This document shows, piece by piece, positions 26,217 to 35,484 of a stretch of 64,000 bases of DNA. The stretch lies in NCBI RefSeq assembly GCF_003431825.1, contig NZ_CP020083.1, positions 1,650,501 through 1,714,500 of the forward strand, in the 5' to 3' direction. Position numbers and translations under genes: made by a program. A model generated the notes under the pieces. The model did not search any database. It was not told the DNA's origin and saw nothing but the letters and a program-made list of their open reading frames with translations. The DNA is from Blastomonas fulva. GTDB taxonomy: Bacteria > Pseudomonadota > Alphaproteobacteria > Sphingomonadales > Sphingomonadaceae. Position 1 is the first letter of the stretch; each line of letters opens with the position of its first letter.

Positions 26217-26600
26217 ATGACCATGCCGCTGTCCAGTGCCAAGCCCGTCACCTTCATCAACACCGCCAGCCGCGCGGCGAGCGAGCCTTTCTATCGTGAT
26301 GTCCTTGGCCTGCCATTCGTGGCGGACGATGGCTTTGCCGCGGTGTTCGATCTGCCGGGCGCGGTGCTGCGTATTACCGAGTTGCAGGATTATCAGCCCG
26401 CACCCCATCCCGCTTTGGGGTGGATGGTGGATGACATCGCTGCGACCATGCAGGCGCTGATTGAGCGCGGTGTGACCCCGACGATCTACGAGGGCTTCGG
26501 CCAGGATGCGCTGGGCATCTGGACCGCGCCCGACGGCATCGCCAAGGTCGCCTGGTTCAACGACCCAGACGGCAATGTGCTGAGCCTCACCCAATGCTGA
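26217..26600 (+). CDS. VOC family protein
   Basis: A 127-residue single glyoxalase-like domain: PVTFINTASRAASEPFYRDVLGLPF, then LRITELQDYQPAPHPALGWMVDDI and the closing KVAWFNDPDGNVLSLTQC with the typical metal-site Glu region altered. The ATG at 26217 is preceded by a GAGGGGG stretch that can serve as a ribosome site. Such proteins bind small molecules around a metal, but the substrate is unknown. It stands alone between ung and a convergent SDR gene. Confidence 0.85.
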   Translation: MTMPLSSAKPVTFINTASRAASEPFYRDVLGLPFVADDGFAAVFDLPGAVLRITELQDYQPAPHPALGWMVDDIAATMQALIERGVTPTIYEGFGQDALGIWTAPDGIAKVAWFNDPDGNVLSLTQC

Positions 26601-26610
26601 GGCGGCAGCG

Positions 26611-27366
26611 CTAAAGCGATCCTACCAGATGCCCGCCATCGACGGTGAGGATGCTGCCGGTCATGAACCGGCTGGCGTCAGACACCAGAAGCAGCAGCGG
26701 GCCATCGAGATCCGGCAGCTCGCCGTAACGCCGCATCGCGATGCGCTTGCGCAGGGGTTCACCCGCGTCGCCAGCCAGCTGGTCGCGGTTGATGTCGGTG
26801 AGGAAATAGCCCGGTGCGATCGCGTTGACGCGGATGTTGAAGCGCGCAAGCTCCATCGCCAGTTGCCGCGTCATGTGTAGCACGCCCGCCTTGGACATCG
26901 CATAGGGTCCTGTGCCCGCAGCGGTCTGGAAGCCGGTGATCGATGCGGTGTTGATGATGTTGCCGCCGCCTGAATCGCGCATCACCTTCGCGGCTTCCGT
27001 GGCGACGTTCCACGCGCCTTTCAGGTTGGTGTCCATCACGAAGTCGTAATCGGCCTCGGTCTGGTCAAGCGCGCGCTTGGTCACCGCGACGCCTGCGTTG
27101 TTGATGCAGGTGGTGATCGCGCCAGCCGCTTTGACGCCATCGCGCACCGAGGCGAGGTCGGCGACATCCATCCGCACCGCGCTCGCGCTGCCGCCAGCAT
27201 CGGTGATCTCGGTGACCAGCGCCTCCAGCGCCTCCAGCCGCCGTGCGGCGACCACGACATACGCGCCGCAGCGGGCGAGGACACGGGCGAAATGCGCGCC
27301 AAAGCCCTCGCTCGACGCCCCGGTGACAAGGATGCGCTGGCCGGTCAGATCTGCGGTCAGGGTCAT
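26611..27366 (-). CDS. SDR family oxidoreductase
   Basis: A 251-residue short-chain dehydrogenase. The nucleotide loop is TGASSEGFGAHFARVL at about residues 16-31, NNAG is at about 90, and the active Tyr/Lys pair is in YAMSKAG; it ends SRFMTGSILTVDGGHLVG. The upstream acyl-CoA dehydrogenase gene overlaps it by four bases (ATGA at 27363-27366), so the two enzymes are coupled. The pair suggests oxidation of an acyl-CoA and of a hydroxy intermediate, as in fatty- or branched-acid breakdown. The exact substrate is not visible. Confidence 0.92.
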   Translation of the reverse strand: MTLTADLTGQRILVTGASSEGFGAHFARVLARCGAYVVVAARRLEALEALVTEITDAGGSASAVRMDVADLASVRDGVKAAGAITTCINNAGVAVTKRALDQTEADYDFVMDTNLKGAWNVATEAAKVMRDSGGGNIINTASITGFQTAAGTGPYAMSKAGVLHMTRQLAMELARFNIRVNAIAPGYFLTDINRDQLAGDAGEPLRKRIAMRRYGELPDLDGPLLLLVSDASRFMTGSILTVDGGHLVGSL

Positions 27367-28547
27367 GCGGCGGCTCCCTCGGTTGCGTGCTTATGATCGC
27401 GCTTGATCTTTTTGGCGAGCGACCATTTGTGCACTTCGGTCGGGCCATCATAAATGCGGAAGGCGCGGATTTCGCGGAATACCTGCTCGACGATGGTGTC
27501 GCCGCTGACCCCCTTGCCGCCCATCACTTGGACACAGCGGTCGGCAACGCGCATCAAGGCTTCGGACACCGCGACCTTGGTCATCGAGCTTTCGACCGTG
27601 CCCAGTTCACCGGTGTCGAGCACGCCCGCGCACCAGGCGATCATCAGCTCGGCCTGTTTCAGGTCGATAAGGTTTTCCGCCAGCATGAAGCCGACGCCTT
27701 CGTGATCGACCAAAGGCTTGCCAAAGGCGTGACGGCGGCAGGCGTAATCGCTGGCGATTTCATGCGCGCGTGATGCTGCACCCCACCAGCGCATACAGTG
27801 CGACAGCCGGGCAGGGGACAGGCGTACCTGCGCGTATTTGAAGCCTTCGCCGCTCTGTCCCAGCATCTGGTCGGCGGGGACGCGCAAGTTATCGATGGCG
27901 ATGATCGCATGGCCACCGGGCATAGAGCTGTCGATGGTGTCGAGCACGCGCTCGATGCGGATCGCCGGATCGGGAAGATCGACCAGGAACATGCACGCGC
28001 CGTCCTCGGACTTGGCCATCACGATGCCGACCTTCGCGCCTTCGGCCCCGGTGATGAAAGCCTTGCGGCCGTTGATCACCCAATGGTTGCCGTCGAGCTT
28101 CGCGGTGGTCCGCATCATCGAAGGGTCAGAGCCTGCGCCGCCTTCCTCGGATGGTTCGGTCATGAAGAAGGCCGAGCGCGATTCGCCGCTGACCAGCTGG
28201 TTCAGGAACCGTGCCTTCTGTTCAGGGCTGCCGACCTTGCCCAGCAGATACATGTTACCCTCATCGGGCGCGGCGGTGTTGCACGCGACCGGCCCGAGCG
28301 GCGACAGGCCGGATTTTTGCAGCACAATCGCGGTCTGTGCCTGGGTCAGGTGGCGGCCATCGGGCAGGATATGCGGCGTCATAACGCCTGCTGCCCGGGC
28401 GAGCCGGCGCATTTCATGGACCAATTCTTCGGACGGTCCATGCGACCCACAGCGCGGGTCCTGCTCATAGGGTGCGATGACCTCGCGGACGAAACGCTCA
28501 ACCTTCGCGGCAATGGCATCGACTTCGGCGGCGGACAGATGGGACAT
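27363..28547 (-). CDS. acyl-CoA dehydrogenase family protein
   Basis: A 394-residue flavoenzyme. The FAD and substrate region shows FFMTEPSEEGGAGSDPSMM and the VINGRKAFITGAEGAKVGIVM strand, and the C-terminal helices contain CVQVMGGKGVSGDTIVEQVFREIRAFRIYDG. It would catalyse alpha,beta-dehydrogenation of an acyl-CoA in the cytosol. This length and the RIYDGPTEVHKW ending are typical of the CaiA/ACAD group found near SDRs in sphingomonads. It heads the two-gene operon with the SDR. Chain-length preference cannot be read from the sequence. Confidence 0.94.
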   Translation of the reverse strand: MSHLSAAEVDAIAAKVERFVREVIAPYEQDPRCGSHGPSEELVHEMRRLARAAGVMTPHILPDGRHLTQAQTAIVLQKSGLSPLGPVACNTAAPDEGNMYLLGKVGSPEQKARFLNQLVSGESRSAFFMTEPSEEGGAGSDPSMMRTTAKLDGNHWVINGRKAFITGAEGAKVGIVMAKSEDGACMFLVDLPDPAIRIERVLDTIDSSMPGGHAIIAIDNLRVPADQMLGQSGEGFKYAQVRLSPARLSHCMRWWGAASRAHEIASDYACRRHAFGKPLVDHEGVGFMLAENLIDLKQAELMIAWCAGVLDTGELGTVESSMTKVAVSEALMRVADRCVQVMGGKGVSGDTIVEQVFREIRAFRIYDGPTEVHKWSLAKKIKRDHKHATEGAAA

Positions 28548-28767
28548 GGTGACGGTCTCCCGGATGCGTGGCGTGTGCGCAAGCCGGGTATCAAAGCTGG
28601 AGCGTTAATCAACTGATTAAATTGCAGGAGCAGGGTAAACGTAACGGAATCGCATGACCGATGAACGAACGGTCGGTCCCCTCCGCAGGCAGGGGTCTAT
28701 CTCCCGACCGTTGAGCTGGACGCCAATACACGAGATGGCCTTCTGCGTTGGCGGGAGAGGGGGCGGT

Positions 28768-29372
28768 TTATGACCAGTGGCCTTTTCTGTCCTCGTCCTT
28801 CCATGGAAACAGCGCAAGGGCACTTACGATGAAGATAGCAGCACAGACCTGACCAGCTTCCAGACCGACAAAATACACCAGTGCATTGTAGGTGGCGTGG
28901 ATAGCCGTCCCGATCACTAACTGGTGCCATCGCGCGCCATGAAGATAAAACGCATACACCACCGCTGTCAGGATGTGCAGGAACAGGGCCGGTATCGCTG
29001 CAAAGGCCTCGAAGAAACCCTGGATCGAGAATGGTTGCTCCATGGCGAATGGCTTTGAGATCATGAGTTCGTAGATGCCGAAAAGACTAACCAGCGCAAA
29101 TCGGTGCAGGGCCTCGTTAGTGACTGGCAGGCCTGAAGTTTCGCAAGCTCTTCGAAAATGGGTGCCAGAAGCACGATCTGTATTCCAAACAGGGTCAATG
29201 CGCTGGGTGAAAAGATCACTTTTATGCCGAATGACAAGATTGTCGTCATTAGTTCAGCAGCAAGCATACACAGCAGGCAAACCCACAGCAGTCGCATGGC
29301 TGTCTTATCGGCATCGGTAAAATACAGCCAGATAACAAGGCACATGGTGCCGATCAGGAACGTGATGATCAT
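28768..29372 (-). pseudogene. frameshifted PrsW/CPBP-like membrane protein
   Basis: Two pieces in different frames make up one protein. The upstream piece (29372 downwards) has two or three membrane helices and ends in APIFEELAK, the Glu-Glu motif of PrsW-type membrane proteases. The downstream piece carries LHILTAVVYAFYLHGARWH and GTAIHATYNALVYFVGL, the expected later helices with conserved His. Reading through, the frame changes by one base at about 29136-29137: adding one T there gives a continuous EELAKLSGLPVTNEALHRFA. A one-base deletion in the genome or an assembly error would explain it. Confidence 0.6.
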
Positions 29373-29447
29373 CGGTCGTTACAATGCTGAAATGCTCGCA
29401 TATATCAACTGTAGACTGGTTTCGGGCGTCGAGCCTTGATGTTGTGT

Positions 29448-29519
29448 TCTCCGGCGAAAGCGGGAGTCTAGTGGCGGTGTTGATCTGCCGCCGCCCTGGA
29501 TTCCGGCTTTCGCTGGAAA
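29448..29519. repeat. imperfect intergenic inverted repeat
   Basis: The left arm CTCCGGCGAAAGCGGGAGTC and the right arm around TGGATTCCGGCTTTCGCTGG are imperfect reverse complements, separated by a short GC-rich middle (GGCGG/CCGCC also pair). The CCGGCTTTCGC core is typical of mobile intergenic palindromes in sphingomonads. It lies between the broken PrsW-like gene and the PhyH gene. Confidence 0.6.
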
Positions 29520-29574
29520 GCGGTGATGTTCGGGCGATGTTGCGGACTTGACGCGGTCATGCTTAACTCGGCAC

Positions 29575-30255
29575 ATGATTATTAGCTTCGTGGCGAATGA
29601 CTTCGCGACCAATGGTGCCGTTCTCCTTAAGGGCGCTATCCTACCTCACATCGACGAGTTGAAGTCAGCGATTGCCGGGCTGCCAGAAGACCAGGCTGGT
29701 GTCCGTCTGCATGGCATTCGATCACTTGGGCCATTGCTTGCCAGTGACGGTGCGATTGGAGCTATAGCTGATAAGGCCTTGGGCAAATCTGCACGGCCGG
29801 TCAGGGCAATTCTGTTCAACAAGTCAGCGGATACGAACTGGTCGCTTGCTTGGCATCAAGACCGGACAATCTGCGTCAAGGAAAGGCGGGCGGCACCCGG
29901 CTTCGGTCCTTGGACTATCAAAAGCGGGATGAATCATGTCGCGCCACCGTTTGATTTGCTCGCGCGAATGGTGACATTGCGGGCACATATTGATGATGTG
30001 CCGGAGACTAACGCGCCGTTGCTCATTGCGCCCGGCTCCCACGCCTTTGGCAGGATTGCCGTCAACCATATACAGGAAGTCGTAATCCGTTGCGGAACGG
30101 CGACCTGTCTGGCCGACGCTGGCGATGTCTGGCTGTATGCGACGCCGATTCTTCACGCATCCGAAGCAGCCTCCGCCCCGAAAAACAGAAGGGTGCTACA
30201 AGTTGACTTTGCTGCCGAAGAGCTGCCGCACGGCCTCAAATGGCTGGGCGTGTAG
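29575..30255 (+). CDS. phytanoyl-CoA dioxygenase (PhyH) family protein
   Basis: A 226-residue non-heme iron, 2-oxoglutarate-dependent oxygenase-like protein. The facial triad is visible as WHQD (His and Asp) near the middle and ILHASEA (distal His), with RRVLQVDFA after it supplying the 2-oxoglutarate Arg. The start is placed at the ATG at 29575 rather than a TTG at 29548, because the family similarity begins there. Codon use is somewhat less GC-rich than that of its neighbours. The substrate is unknown; it is not similar in sequence to the PhyH protein at 50736-51518 beyond the motif. Confidence 0.8.
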   Translation: MIISFVANDFATNGAVLLKGAILPHIDELKSAIAGLPEDQAGVRLHGIRSLGPLLASDGAIGAIADKALGKSARPVRAILFNKSADTNWSLAWHQDRTICVKERRAAPGFGPWTIKSGMNHVAPPFDLLARMVTLRAHIDDVPETNAPLLIAPGSHAFGRIAVNHIQEVVIRCGTATCLADAGDVWLYATPILHASEAASAPKNRRVLQVDFAAEELPHGLKWLGV

Positions 30256-30282
30256 ACGCCAAATCCGCAATCAGGCTACCAC

Positions 30283-30318
30283 AATAAAACCCCGCCGCGC
30301 CGAAAGCGCAGGCGGGGT
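30283..30318 (-). terminator. rho-independent terminator of the cold-shock gene
   Basis: Read on the minus strand, a stem of ACCCCGCC pairing with GGCGGGGT, extended by GCGC pairs around CGAAA, ends in TTTTATT. It lies 42 bp past the stop codon at 30361 and could also stop transcription from the PhyH gene. Confidence 0.85.
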
Positions 30319-30360
30319 CTTCATGTCTCTCGTCCCGGCCCTGTCAGGCCGAGCAGCCGA

Positions 30361-31125
30361 TCAATCGTGGTGCGCGACCAGATTGACGGCGGAGTGCTTT
30401 CCGCGACGGTCGACTTCAAGGTCGAACTCGAGGCGGTCGCCCTGGTTGAGGCCGTTCATGCCGGCGCGTTCGACCGCGCTGATGTGAACGAACGCATCGG
30501 GCTGGCCGTCGTCGCGGGTGATGAAGCCGAAGCCCTTCATGGAGTTGAAGAACTTGACGGTTCCGGTCGCACGCTCGCCAGTGAGTTCCCGGCGGGGCGC
30601 TTCGCCGCGCGGTGCACGCTCGCCGCGGTCACCGCCGCCGCCGCTATCGGATACGGGGATCAGTTCGCCATCGACCTTGAGGTCGCTGGCAGACACCTTG
30701 CCGCCGCGATCGACCAATGTGAATTCCAGGCCCTGGCCTTCGGCGAGGTTGGAAAGACCCGCACGTTCCACCGCGCTGATGTGGACGAACACGTCTTCGC
30801 CGCCATCGTCACGCTGGATGAAGCCGAAGCCCTTTTGCGCGTTGAAGAATTTGACCTTGCCCTTGGCTTCGCCCACCACTTGGGTGGGCATGCCGCCAAA
30901 GCCGCCGCTGCGCGGAGCGCCGCCGCCGGCACCGCCGCCCGGACCGCGCGGGGCACCGAAGCCGCCGCCACCTGCAGGAGCGCCATATCCGCCGCCGCCA
31001 CCGCCGCCGCCGAAGCGGTCACGATCACCATATGCAGGCGGAGGCGAAAATGCGTCGAAATCATCCTCGCCAAATCTGTCGCGTTTGTCCCGGCCCCTGC
31101 CGCGCCGACCCCTGTCAAAACTCAT
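30361..31125 (-). CDS. double cold-shock domain protein, Gly-rich N-terminus
   Basis: A 254-residue RNA-binding protein. After a basic and Gly-rich start ([12 protein letters not shown], then GGGGG runs to about residue 75) come two cold-shock domains: [19 protein letters not shown] with [14 protein letters not shown], and [19 protein letters not shown] with [14 protein letters not shown]. Each has both RNP motifs. Two-domain cold-shock proteins are common in alphaproteobacteria and act on RNA at low temperature or in stationary phase. A clear terminator follows. The long upstream gap could hold a regulatory leader. Confidence 0.92.
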   Translation of the reverse strand: MSFDRGRRGRGRDKRDRFGEDDFDAFSPPPAYGDRDRFGGGGGGGGYGAPAGGGGFGAPRGPGGGAGGGAPRSGGFGGMPTQVVGEAKGKVKFFNAQKGFGFIQRDDGGEDVFVHISAVERAGLSNLAEGQGLEFTLVDRGGKVSASDLKVDGELIPVSDSGGGGDRGERAPRGEAPRRELTGERATGTVKFFNSMKGFGFITRDDGQPDAFVHISAVERAGMNGLNQGDRLEFDLEVDRRGKHSAVNLVAHHD

Positions 31126-31607
31126 GCCGAATTATTCACTTTCAATGTCGTCCTGGATCATGTGCTCAAGAACAAGGCGGACGTGAACCCTGTCGCTCAA
31201 CTGATGGAACTCTTCGTGCGGACCCTTTCAGCATGGATCAATCCGCCACAAATACGCACCAAAAACCTTAGCTTACCTTAACCTTCATCAGCATCCGCCA
31301 GCGACCTTTCGACAATCGAACTGCCATCAACCAATCAAAAACCTGTGGATAGCACACAGATGTTGCGTGACACACGGCAAAACATGCGCGGCAATCGCGT
31401 ACTTCCAAGGTGATTCTCTTAACGCAAATCCGGCGGCATGGCGAATAATAAATGGGGCTGGCCAAGGCGTTGCCGCGCAATTGCGGCGGTCCGGCAGGCA
31501 GTGGCGACCAGCGACCGCACAGGCGGTGCGACGAACGGCGGCAAAATTCGCGCGCGCCAGCGTTTGCGGGCCTTGCCATGCCTCTGGCGCTGCGGCAATT
31601 GGGGCCG
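31126..31607. other. 482-bp divergent gap between cold-shock protein and terC
   Basis: No gene was found; open frames here lack coding character and overlap one another. The left part must hold the cold-shock gene promoter and leader, the right part the terC promoter. I looked for a yybP-ykoY (manganese) riboswitch before terC and did not see its conserved core. The AT-rich part is around 31250-31400. Confidence 0.45.
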
Positions 31608-32423
31608 ATGGATAGCATCATTCCGCTGTTGAGCGACCCCGCAGCATGGGCTGCACTTGTCACCCTTGTGATCCTGGAGGTCGTGCTTGGCATCGACAAC
31701 CTGATCTTCATCTCGATCCTCTCGAACAAGCTGCCCGAACATCAGCGGCAGCTTGCGCGGCGGATCGGCATCGGTCTTGCACTGATCATGCGGCTCGCGC
31801 TGCTGTCGATGATCGCGTTCATCGTGTCACTGACCACGCCGGTGTTCGACCTCGGCATTTCGGGCCCGCTGGGCGAATATGGCGAGCCGACCTTCGAGAC
31901 GCAGTTCTCGTGGCGCGACCTGATCCTGATTGCAGGCGGTCTCTTCCTGGTGTGGAAGGCGACCAAGGAAATCCACCACAGCGTCGATGACGACCCCTCG
32001 GGCGAGGCGCTGGACAAGAAGGGCAAGGCCGCGCTCGGCTTTGGCGCGGCCATCGTCCAGATCATCGCGCTCGACATGGTGTTCTCGATCGATTCGATCC
32101 TGACCGCAGTCGGCATGACCGACCATGTTCCGATCATGATGGCCGCGGTGATCATCACCGTTCTCGTCATGCTGGTCGCTGCCGATCCGCTGGCCAATTT
32201 CATCAATCGCAACCCCACGGTGGTGATGCTGGCGCTGGGCTTCCTGCTGATGATCGGCTCTGTGCTGATCGCCGATGGCTTCGGCGTCCATGTGCCCAAG
32301 GGATATATCTATGCCGCCATGGCTTTTTCTGCGATGGTCGAATCCCTCAACATCTGGGCCCGCAACGGGCGCGAGAAACGACGCGGCATTTCGCCGGCAG
32401 CTACCAACGGCGAGAGTGCATGA
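31608..32423 (+). CDS. TerC family integral membrane protein
   Basis: A 271-residue membrane protein with about seven helices. TerC signatures are [21 protein letters not shown] in the first helix and [18 protein letters not shown] in the middle, each with an acidic residue in the membrane that is thought to bind metal. The start is the ATG at 31608, which puts the first helix near the N-terminus; the longer frame has no similarity. Relatives export manganese or take part in tellurite resistance and metal loading of secreted proteins. It overlaps rnd by four bases. Confidence 0.9.
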   Translation: MDSIIPLLSDPAAWAALVTLVILEVVLGIDNLIFISILSNKLPEHQRQLARRIGIGLALIMRLALLSMIAFIVSLTTPVFDLGISGPLGEYGEPTFETQFSWRDLILIAGGLFLVWKATKEIHHSVDDDPSGEALDKKGKAALGFGAAIVQIIALDMVFSIDSILTAVGMTDHVPIMMAAVIITVLVMLVAADPLANFINRNPTVVMLALGFLLMIGSVLIADGFGVHVPKGYIYAAMAFSAMVESLNIWARNGREKRRGISPAATNGESA

Positions 32424-33037
32424 CCGTATATTTCCATGAAAGCGATCTGCCTGCCGATGTGCTGGCCCCCGGCCCTGTGGCGGTGGATACCGAAACCATG
32501 GGGCTGGTGACGCCGCGCGACCGGTTGTGCCTGGTGCAGATCTCCGATGGCAGAGGCGACGAGCATCTCGTGCGCTTCATGCCCGGCAGCGATTATGCCG
32601 CGCCAAATCTTCGCGCCGTGCTCGCCGATCCCGAGCGGCTCAAGCTCTATCATTTTGCCCGGTTCGATCTGGCGGCGATCCAGCATTATCTGGGCGTGAT
32701 GGCAGCGCCGGTGTTCTGCACCAAAATCGCATCGCGGCTGATCCGTACCTATACTGACCGGCATGGCCTGAAGGAACTGGTGCGCGAGGTACTGGGCAAG
32801 GAGCTCAGCAAGGTGCAGCAGTCGAGCGACTGGGGCGCGCCCGAGATCAACGATGCGCAGCGCGACTATGCGGCCAGCGACGTGCGCTTCCTGCATGCCC
32901 TGCACACCGCGATGGACGCACGGCTGGTGCGCGAGGGACGGCGCGAGATCGCGCAGGCCTGTTTCGATTTCCTGCCCGCGCGCGCGCAGCTCGATCTGGC
33001 GGGCTGGCCGGAAATTGATATTTTCGCGCACGCTTAA
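32420..33037 (+). CDS. rnd: RNase D-like 3'-5' exonuclease
   Basis: A 205-residue DEDDy exonuclease domain without the C-terminal HRDC domains of E. coli RNase D. The three acidic motifs are [22 protein letters not shown] and [12 protein letters not shown] (Tyr before the last Asp). This short form is common in alphaproteobacteria and is expected to trim the 3' ends of stable RNAs. Its start overlaps the terC stop (ATGA). It sits directly before the lptC-lptA-lptB-rpoN set, its usual place in this group of bacteria. Confidence 0.92.
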   Translation: MTVYFHESDLPADVLAPGPVAVDTETMGLVTPRDRLCLVQISDGRGDEHLVRFMPGSDYAAPNLRAVLADPERLKLYHFARFDLAAIQHYLGVMAAPVFCTKIASRLIRTYTDRHGLKELVREVLGKELSKVQQSSDWGAPEINDAQRDYAASDVRFLHALHTAMDARLVREGRREIAQACFDFLPARAQLDLAGWPEIDIFAHA

Positions 33038-33104
33038 TATATCGCGGGGCAACACCCCCTCCGACCGCGTAACCGGCGCGACACCGAAAGGCCCCTAAGG
33101 CGAC

Positions 33105-33746
33105 ATGACCGAACGCGCTGATATCATGCGCAGCCGCCGCCAGCTGTTTGCGACCCCCGGCAGCAGCCATGACCGGATGGTGCGGTTGCTGGGCATCATC
33201 CTGCCCTCGGCGATCGGCGTGCTGGTGGCGTTCCTGGCGCTTGCGCCGCTGCTGCGCAACACAGAGGTCAGCTTCCTGCTCGACAAGAACCAGGTCGATA
33301 TCGCGCGCGAACGCATGCGGGTGACGCAGGCGCTGTATCGCGGGCAGGACAGCGAAGGACGGCCCTTTTCGCTGCAGGCGGGCTCCGCGGTGCAGAAGAC
33401 CTCGCGCAATCCGGTGGTGGAGATGAGCGATCTGGCCGCGCGCATCCTGCTGACCGAAGGCCCGGGCGTGCTCGAGGCCGGGCAGGGGACCTACAACATG
33501 GACAGCGAACAGGTGTCGATCATCGGCCCGGTGCAGTTCAGCTCCGCCAATGGCTATCGCATGGTCACCCGCGATGTGGACATCGATCTGCCCAAGCGCA
33601 GCATGGTCAGCCGCGGCGAGGTGACGGGTCGCTTGCCCGCTGGCACTTTCCGCGCCGACCGGCTAAAGGCCGATCTTGCCAATCGCACGGTCACGCTCGA
33701 AGGCCGCGCACGGCTGCGGATGACTCAGGGCGGATTGCCCCGGTGA
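33105..33746 (+). CDS. lptC: LPS export ABC transporter periplasmic protein LptC
   Basis: A 213-residue bitopic protein: one N-terminal membrane anchor (LLGIILPSAIGVLVAFLALA, about residues 26-46) followed by a beta-jellyroll with DSEGRPFSLQAGSAVQ and YNMDSEQVSIIGPVQF. LptC forms the periplasmic bridge between LptB2FG and LptA for lipopolysaccharide export. It overlaps lptA by four bases (GTGA), and the gene order lptC-lptA-lptB-rpoN is classical. Confidence 0.93.
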   Translation: MTERADIMRSRRQLFATPGSSHDRMVRLLGIILPSAIGVLVAFLALAPLLRNTEVSFLLDKNQVDIARERMRVTQALYRGQDSEGRPFSLQAGSAVQKTSRNPVVEMSDLAARILLTEGPGVLEAGQGTYNMDSEQVSIIGPVQFSSANGYRMVTRDVDIDLPKRSMVSRGEVTGRLPAGTFRADRLKADLANRTVTLEGRARLRMTQGGLPR

Positions 33747-34357
33747 CGAACCAAAATCGAGTGACGAGCGGAGATACGGGATTGACCAAGCGGTTTTCAG
33801 CCAGGGTTTCGATGCTGGCCCGTCGCCGGTTGCCAGGTGCGGCTGCCGGTGCGTTTTGCCTCGCCGCGCTGGCGCTGGTGCCCGGCAGCGTCACTGCGCA
33901 GTCGCTGATGAACCACAACAGCAACGCGCCGGTCGATTATGCTGCCGATCGCATCGAACTGCAGGACCGCGCCAATCGCGTGCTGCTTTCGGGCAATGTC
34001 GATATCACCCAGGCGGGTCTTCGCCTGCAGGCGGCGCGGATGACCGTGGCCTATCGCAACGCGGGCAGCATCGAGATCGAGCGGATCGACGCCAATGGCG
34101 GCGTGGTCGTCACCAAGGGCGAGGAACGCGCCAGCGGCAATGTCGGCATCTATGATTTCAACAAACGGATCATCACGCTGATCGGCAATGTCGCGCTGCG
34201 CCAAGGCGGCAACACGCTCAACGGCGGGCGGATGGTAATCGACCTGACCACCGGCCGCTCGACCGTCGACGGCCGCTCGGCCGGCGGCGCTCCGGGCCAG
34301 ACGGGCTCGGCAGGCGGCCGTGTCTCGGGCACGTTCTCGGTACCCAAGCGGGATTGA
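33743..34357 (+). CDS. lptA: LPS transport periplasmic protein LptA
   Basis: A 204-residue periplasmic protein. It starts with GTG overlapping the lptC stop, has a signal peptide (FCLAALALVPGSVTAQS cut after AQ) and then the LptA jellyroll: DYAADRIELQDRANRVLLSG, AARMTVAY and YDFNKRIITLIGNVALRQG. It shuttles LPS between LptC and the outer membrane LptD. The last 25 residues are Gly/Ser-rich. A TTG further in could be an alternative start, but the GTG is supported by the overlap. Confidence 0.92.
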   Translation: MTNQNRVTSGDTGLTKRFSARVSMLARRRLPGAAAGAFCLAALALVPGSVTAQSLMNHNSNAPVDYAADRIELQDRANRVLLSGNVDITQAGLRLQAARMTVAYRNAGSIEIERIDANGGVVVTKGEERASGNVGIYDFNKRIITLIGNVALRQGGNTLNGGRMVIDLTTGRSTVDGRSAGGAPGQTGSAGGRVSGTFSVPKRD

Positions 34358-34667
34358 TCGTAAATCCTCCCACAGCTTGCTGGGGGAGGGGGACCGCCCG
34401 CGCAGCGGGTGGTGGAGGGGCGGCCAGTTCGAGCCCAGCCTATAGATGCCGTGCCATCCCGCTTCCCCCCCACCACTGACCTTCGGTCAGCGGTCCCCCT
34501 CCCCGAGCCAAGCTCGGGGAGGATTTGAACTGCTCCCCACGCCTGCCCATGCATAAATCCTGCCAACACGTGAATATCGTCGGTTTTCATCGCATTGTTC
34601 CATGCTATGGGAGAACAAAGACAAAGCGGCGCCCCAAGCTGCGGTTTATGTTTGCAGGAATGTTGCA
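34358..34667. other. 310-bp gap before lptB, mostly a REP pair
   Basis: No gene is present. The left two thirds are occupied by the inverted pair of REP sequences (34362-34526). The last 130 bases before the lptB start include AT-rich stretches that could carry its promoter, but no clear -35/-10 pair was recognised. Confidence 0.5.
34362..34526. repeat. inverted pair of sphingomonad REP sequences
   Basis: The left copy (about 34362-34422) runs AAATCCTCCC, GGGGGAGGGGGACCGC, a small stem, then GTGGTGGAGGGG. The right copy (about 34464-34526) is the same order in reverse complement, with a TGACC/GGTCA stem in the middle. Together they make a long cruciform-like structure between lptA and lptB. 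Confidence 0.8.
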
Positions 34668-35450
34668 ATGAACGATGTAGCCCCCCTTGGCCTGCTCAGC
34701 GGCACCGCGGCGGACCCTGCCGTGTCCACCGATGGCCTTAACGTCGTGTCGATCGCCAAGAGCTATGACAAGAAGGTCGTGCTCTCCGATGTCTCGCTGC
34801 AGGTCGCCAAGGGCGAGGTGCTGGGCCTGCTCGGCCCCAATGGCGCGGGCAAGACCACCTGCTTCTATTCGATCATGGGGTTGGTGAAACCCAATTCGGG
34901 CCGCATCATGCTAGATGGCGTCGATATCACCCCGCTGCCGATGTACCGCCGCGCGATCCTGGGTCTTGGCTATCTGCCGCAGGAAACCTCGATCTTTCGT
35001 GGCATGACGGTCGAGCAGAATATCAAGGCGGTGCTTGAACTGGTCGAGCCCGAGGTAGAGGCGCGCGCGGCGCGGCTGGAGACATTGCTCGAGGAATTCG
35101 GGCTGACGAGGTTGCGCGAATCCCCCGCGATGGCGCTGTCGGGTGGCGAACGCCGCCGCTGCGAGATCGCCCGCGCGCTCGCCGCCAGCCCCTCCATCAT
35201 CCTGCTCGATGAACCGTTCGCAGGCATCGATCCGCTTTCGATCGCCGACATCCGTGACCTCATCATCGAGCTCAAGTCGCGCGGCATCGGCGTGCTGATC
35301 ACCGATCACAACGTCCGCGAGACGCTCGACATCGTCGACCGCGCCTGCATCATCTATGATGGCAAGGTGCTGTTTGCCGGCACGCCAGAGGCGCTGGTGG
35401 CCGATGAAAACGTCCGCAGGCTGTATCTGGGCGAGGGCTTTGCGCTGTGA
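34668..35450 (+). CDS. lptB: LPS export ABC transporter ATP-binding protein LptB
   Basis: A 260-residue ABC ATPase with Walker A GPNGAGKTT, the signature ALSGGERRR and Walker B IILLDEPFAGID; the switch His is in ITDHNVRETLDI. The start is the ATG at 34668, after a GCAGGAATGTTG leader; a longer frame from 34602 has no support. It drives LPS extraction from the inner membrane with LptF and LptG, which are not in the window. It lies directly before rpoN, as in most proteobacteria. Confidence 0.95.
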   Translation: MNDVAPLGLLSGTAADPAVSTDGLNVVSIAKSYDKKVVLSDVSLQVAKGEVLGLLGPNGAGKTTCFYSIMGLVKPNSGRIMLDGVDITPLPMYRRAILGLGYLPQETSIFRGMTVEQNIKAVLELVEPEVEARAARLETLLEEFGLTRLRESPAMALSGGERRRCEIARALAASPSIILLDEPFAGIDPLSIADIRDLIIELKSRGIGVLITDHNVRETLDIVDRACIIYDGKVLFAGTPEALVADENVRRLYLGEGFAL

Positions 35451-35484
35451 TCGCATCCGTCGCAGGTGACGAAGGACTGACCTG

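Noticed and set aside
30367..31281. A long plus-strand frame opposite the cold-shock gene
   Set aside because: It is the complement of two cold-shock domains and a Gly-rich region; it has no similarity of its own.
31400..31607. Possible manganese (yybP-ykoY) riboswitch before terC
   Set aside because: The conserved core of that riboswitch was not found in the leader.
31268..31729. A 153-codon minus-strand frame before terC
   Set aside because: It runs into the terC gene on the other strand and lacks a ribosome site and family features.
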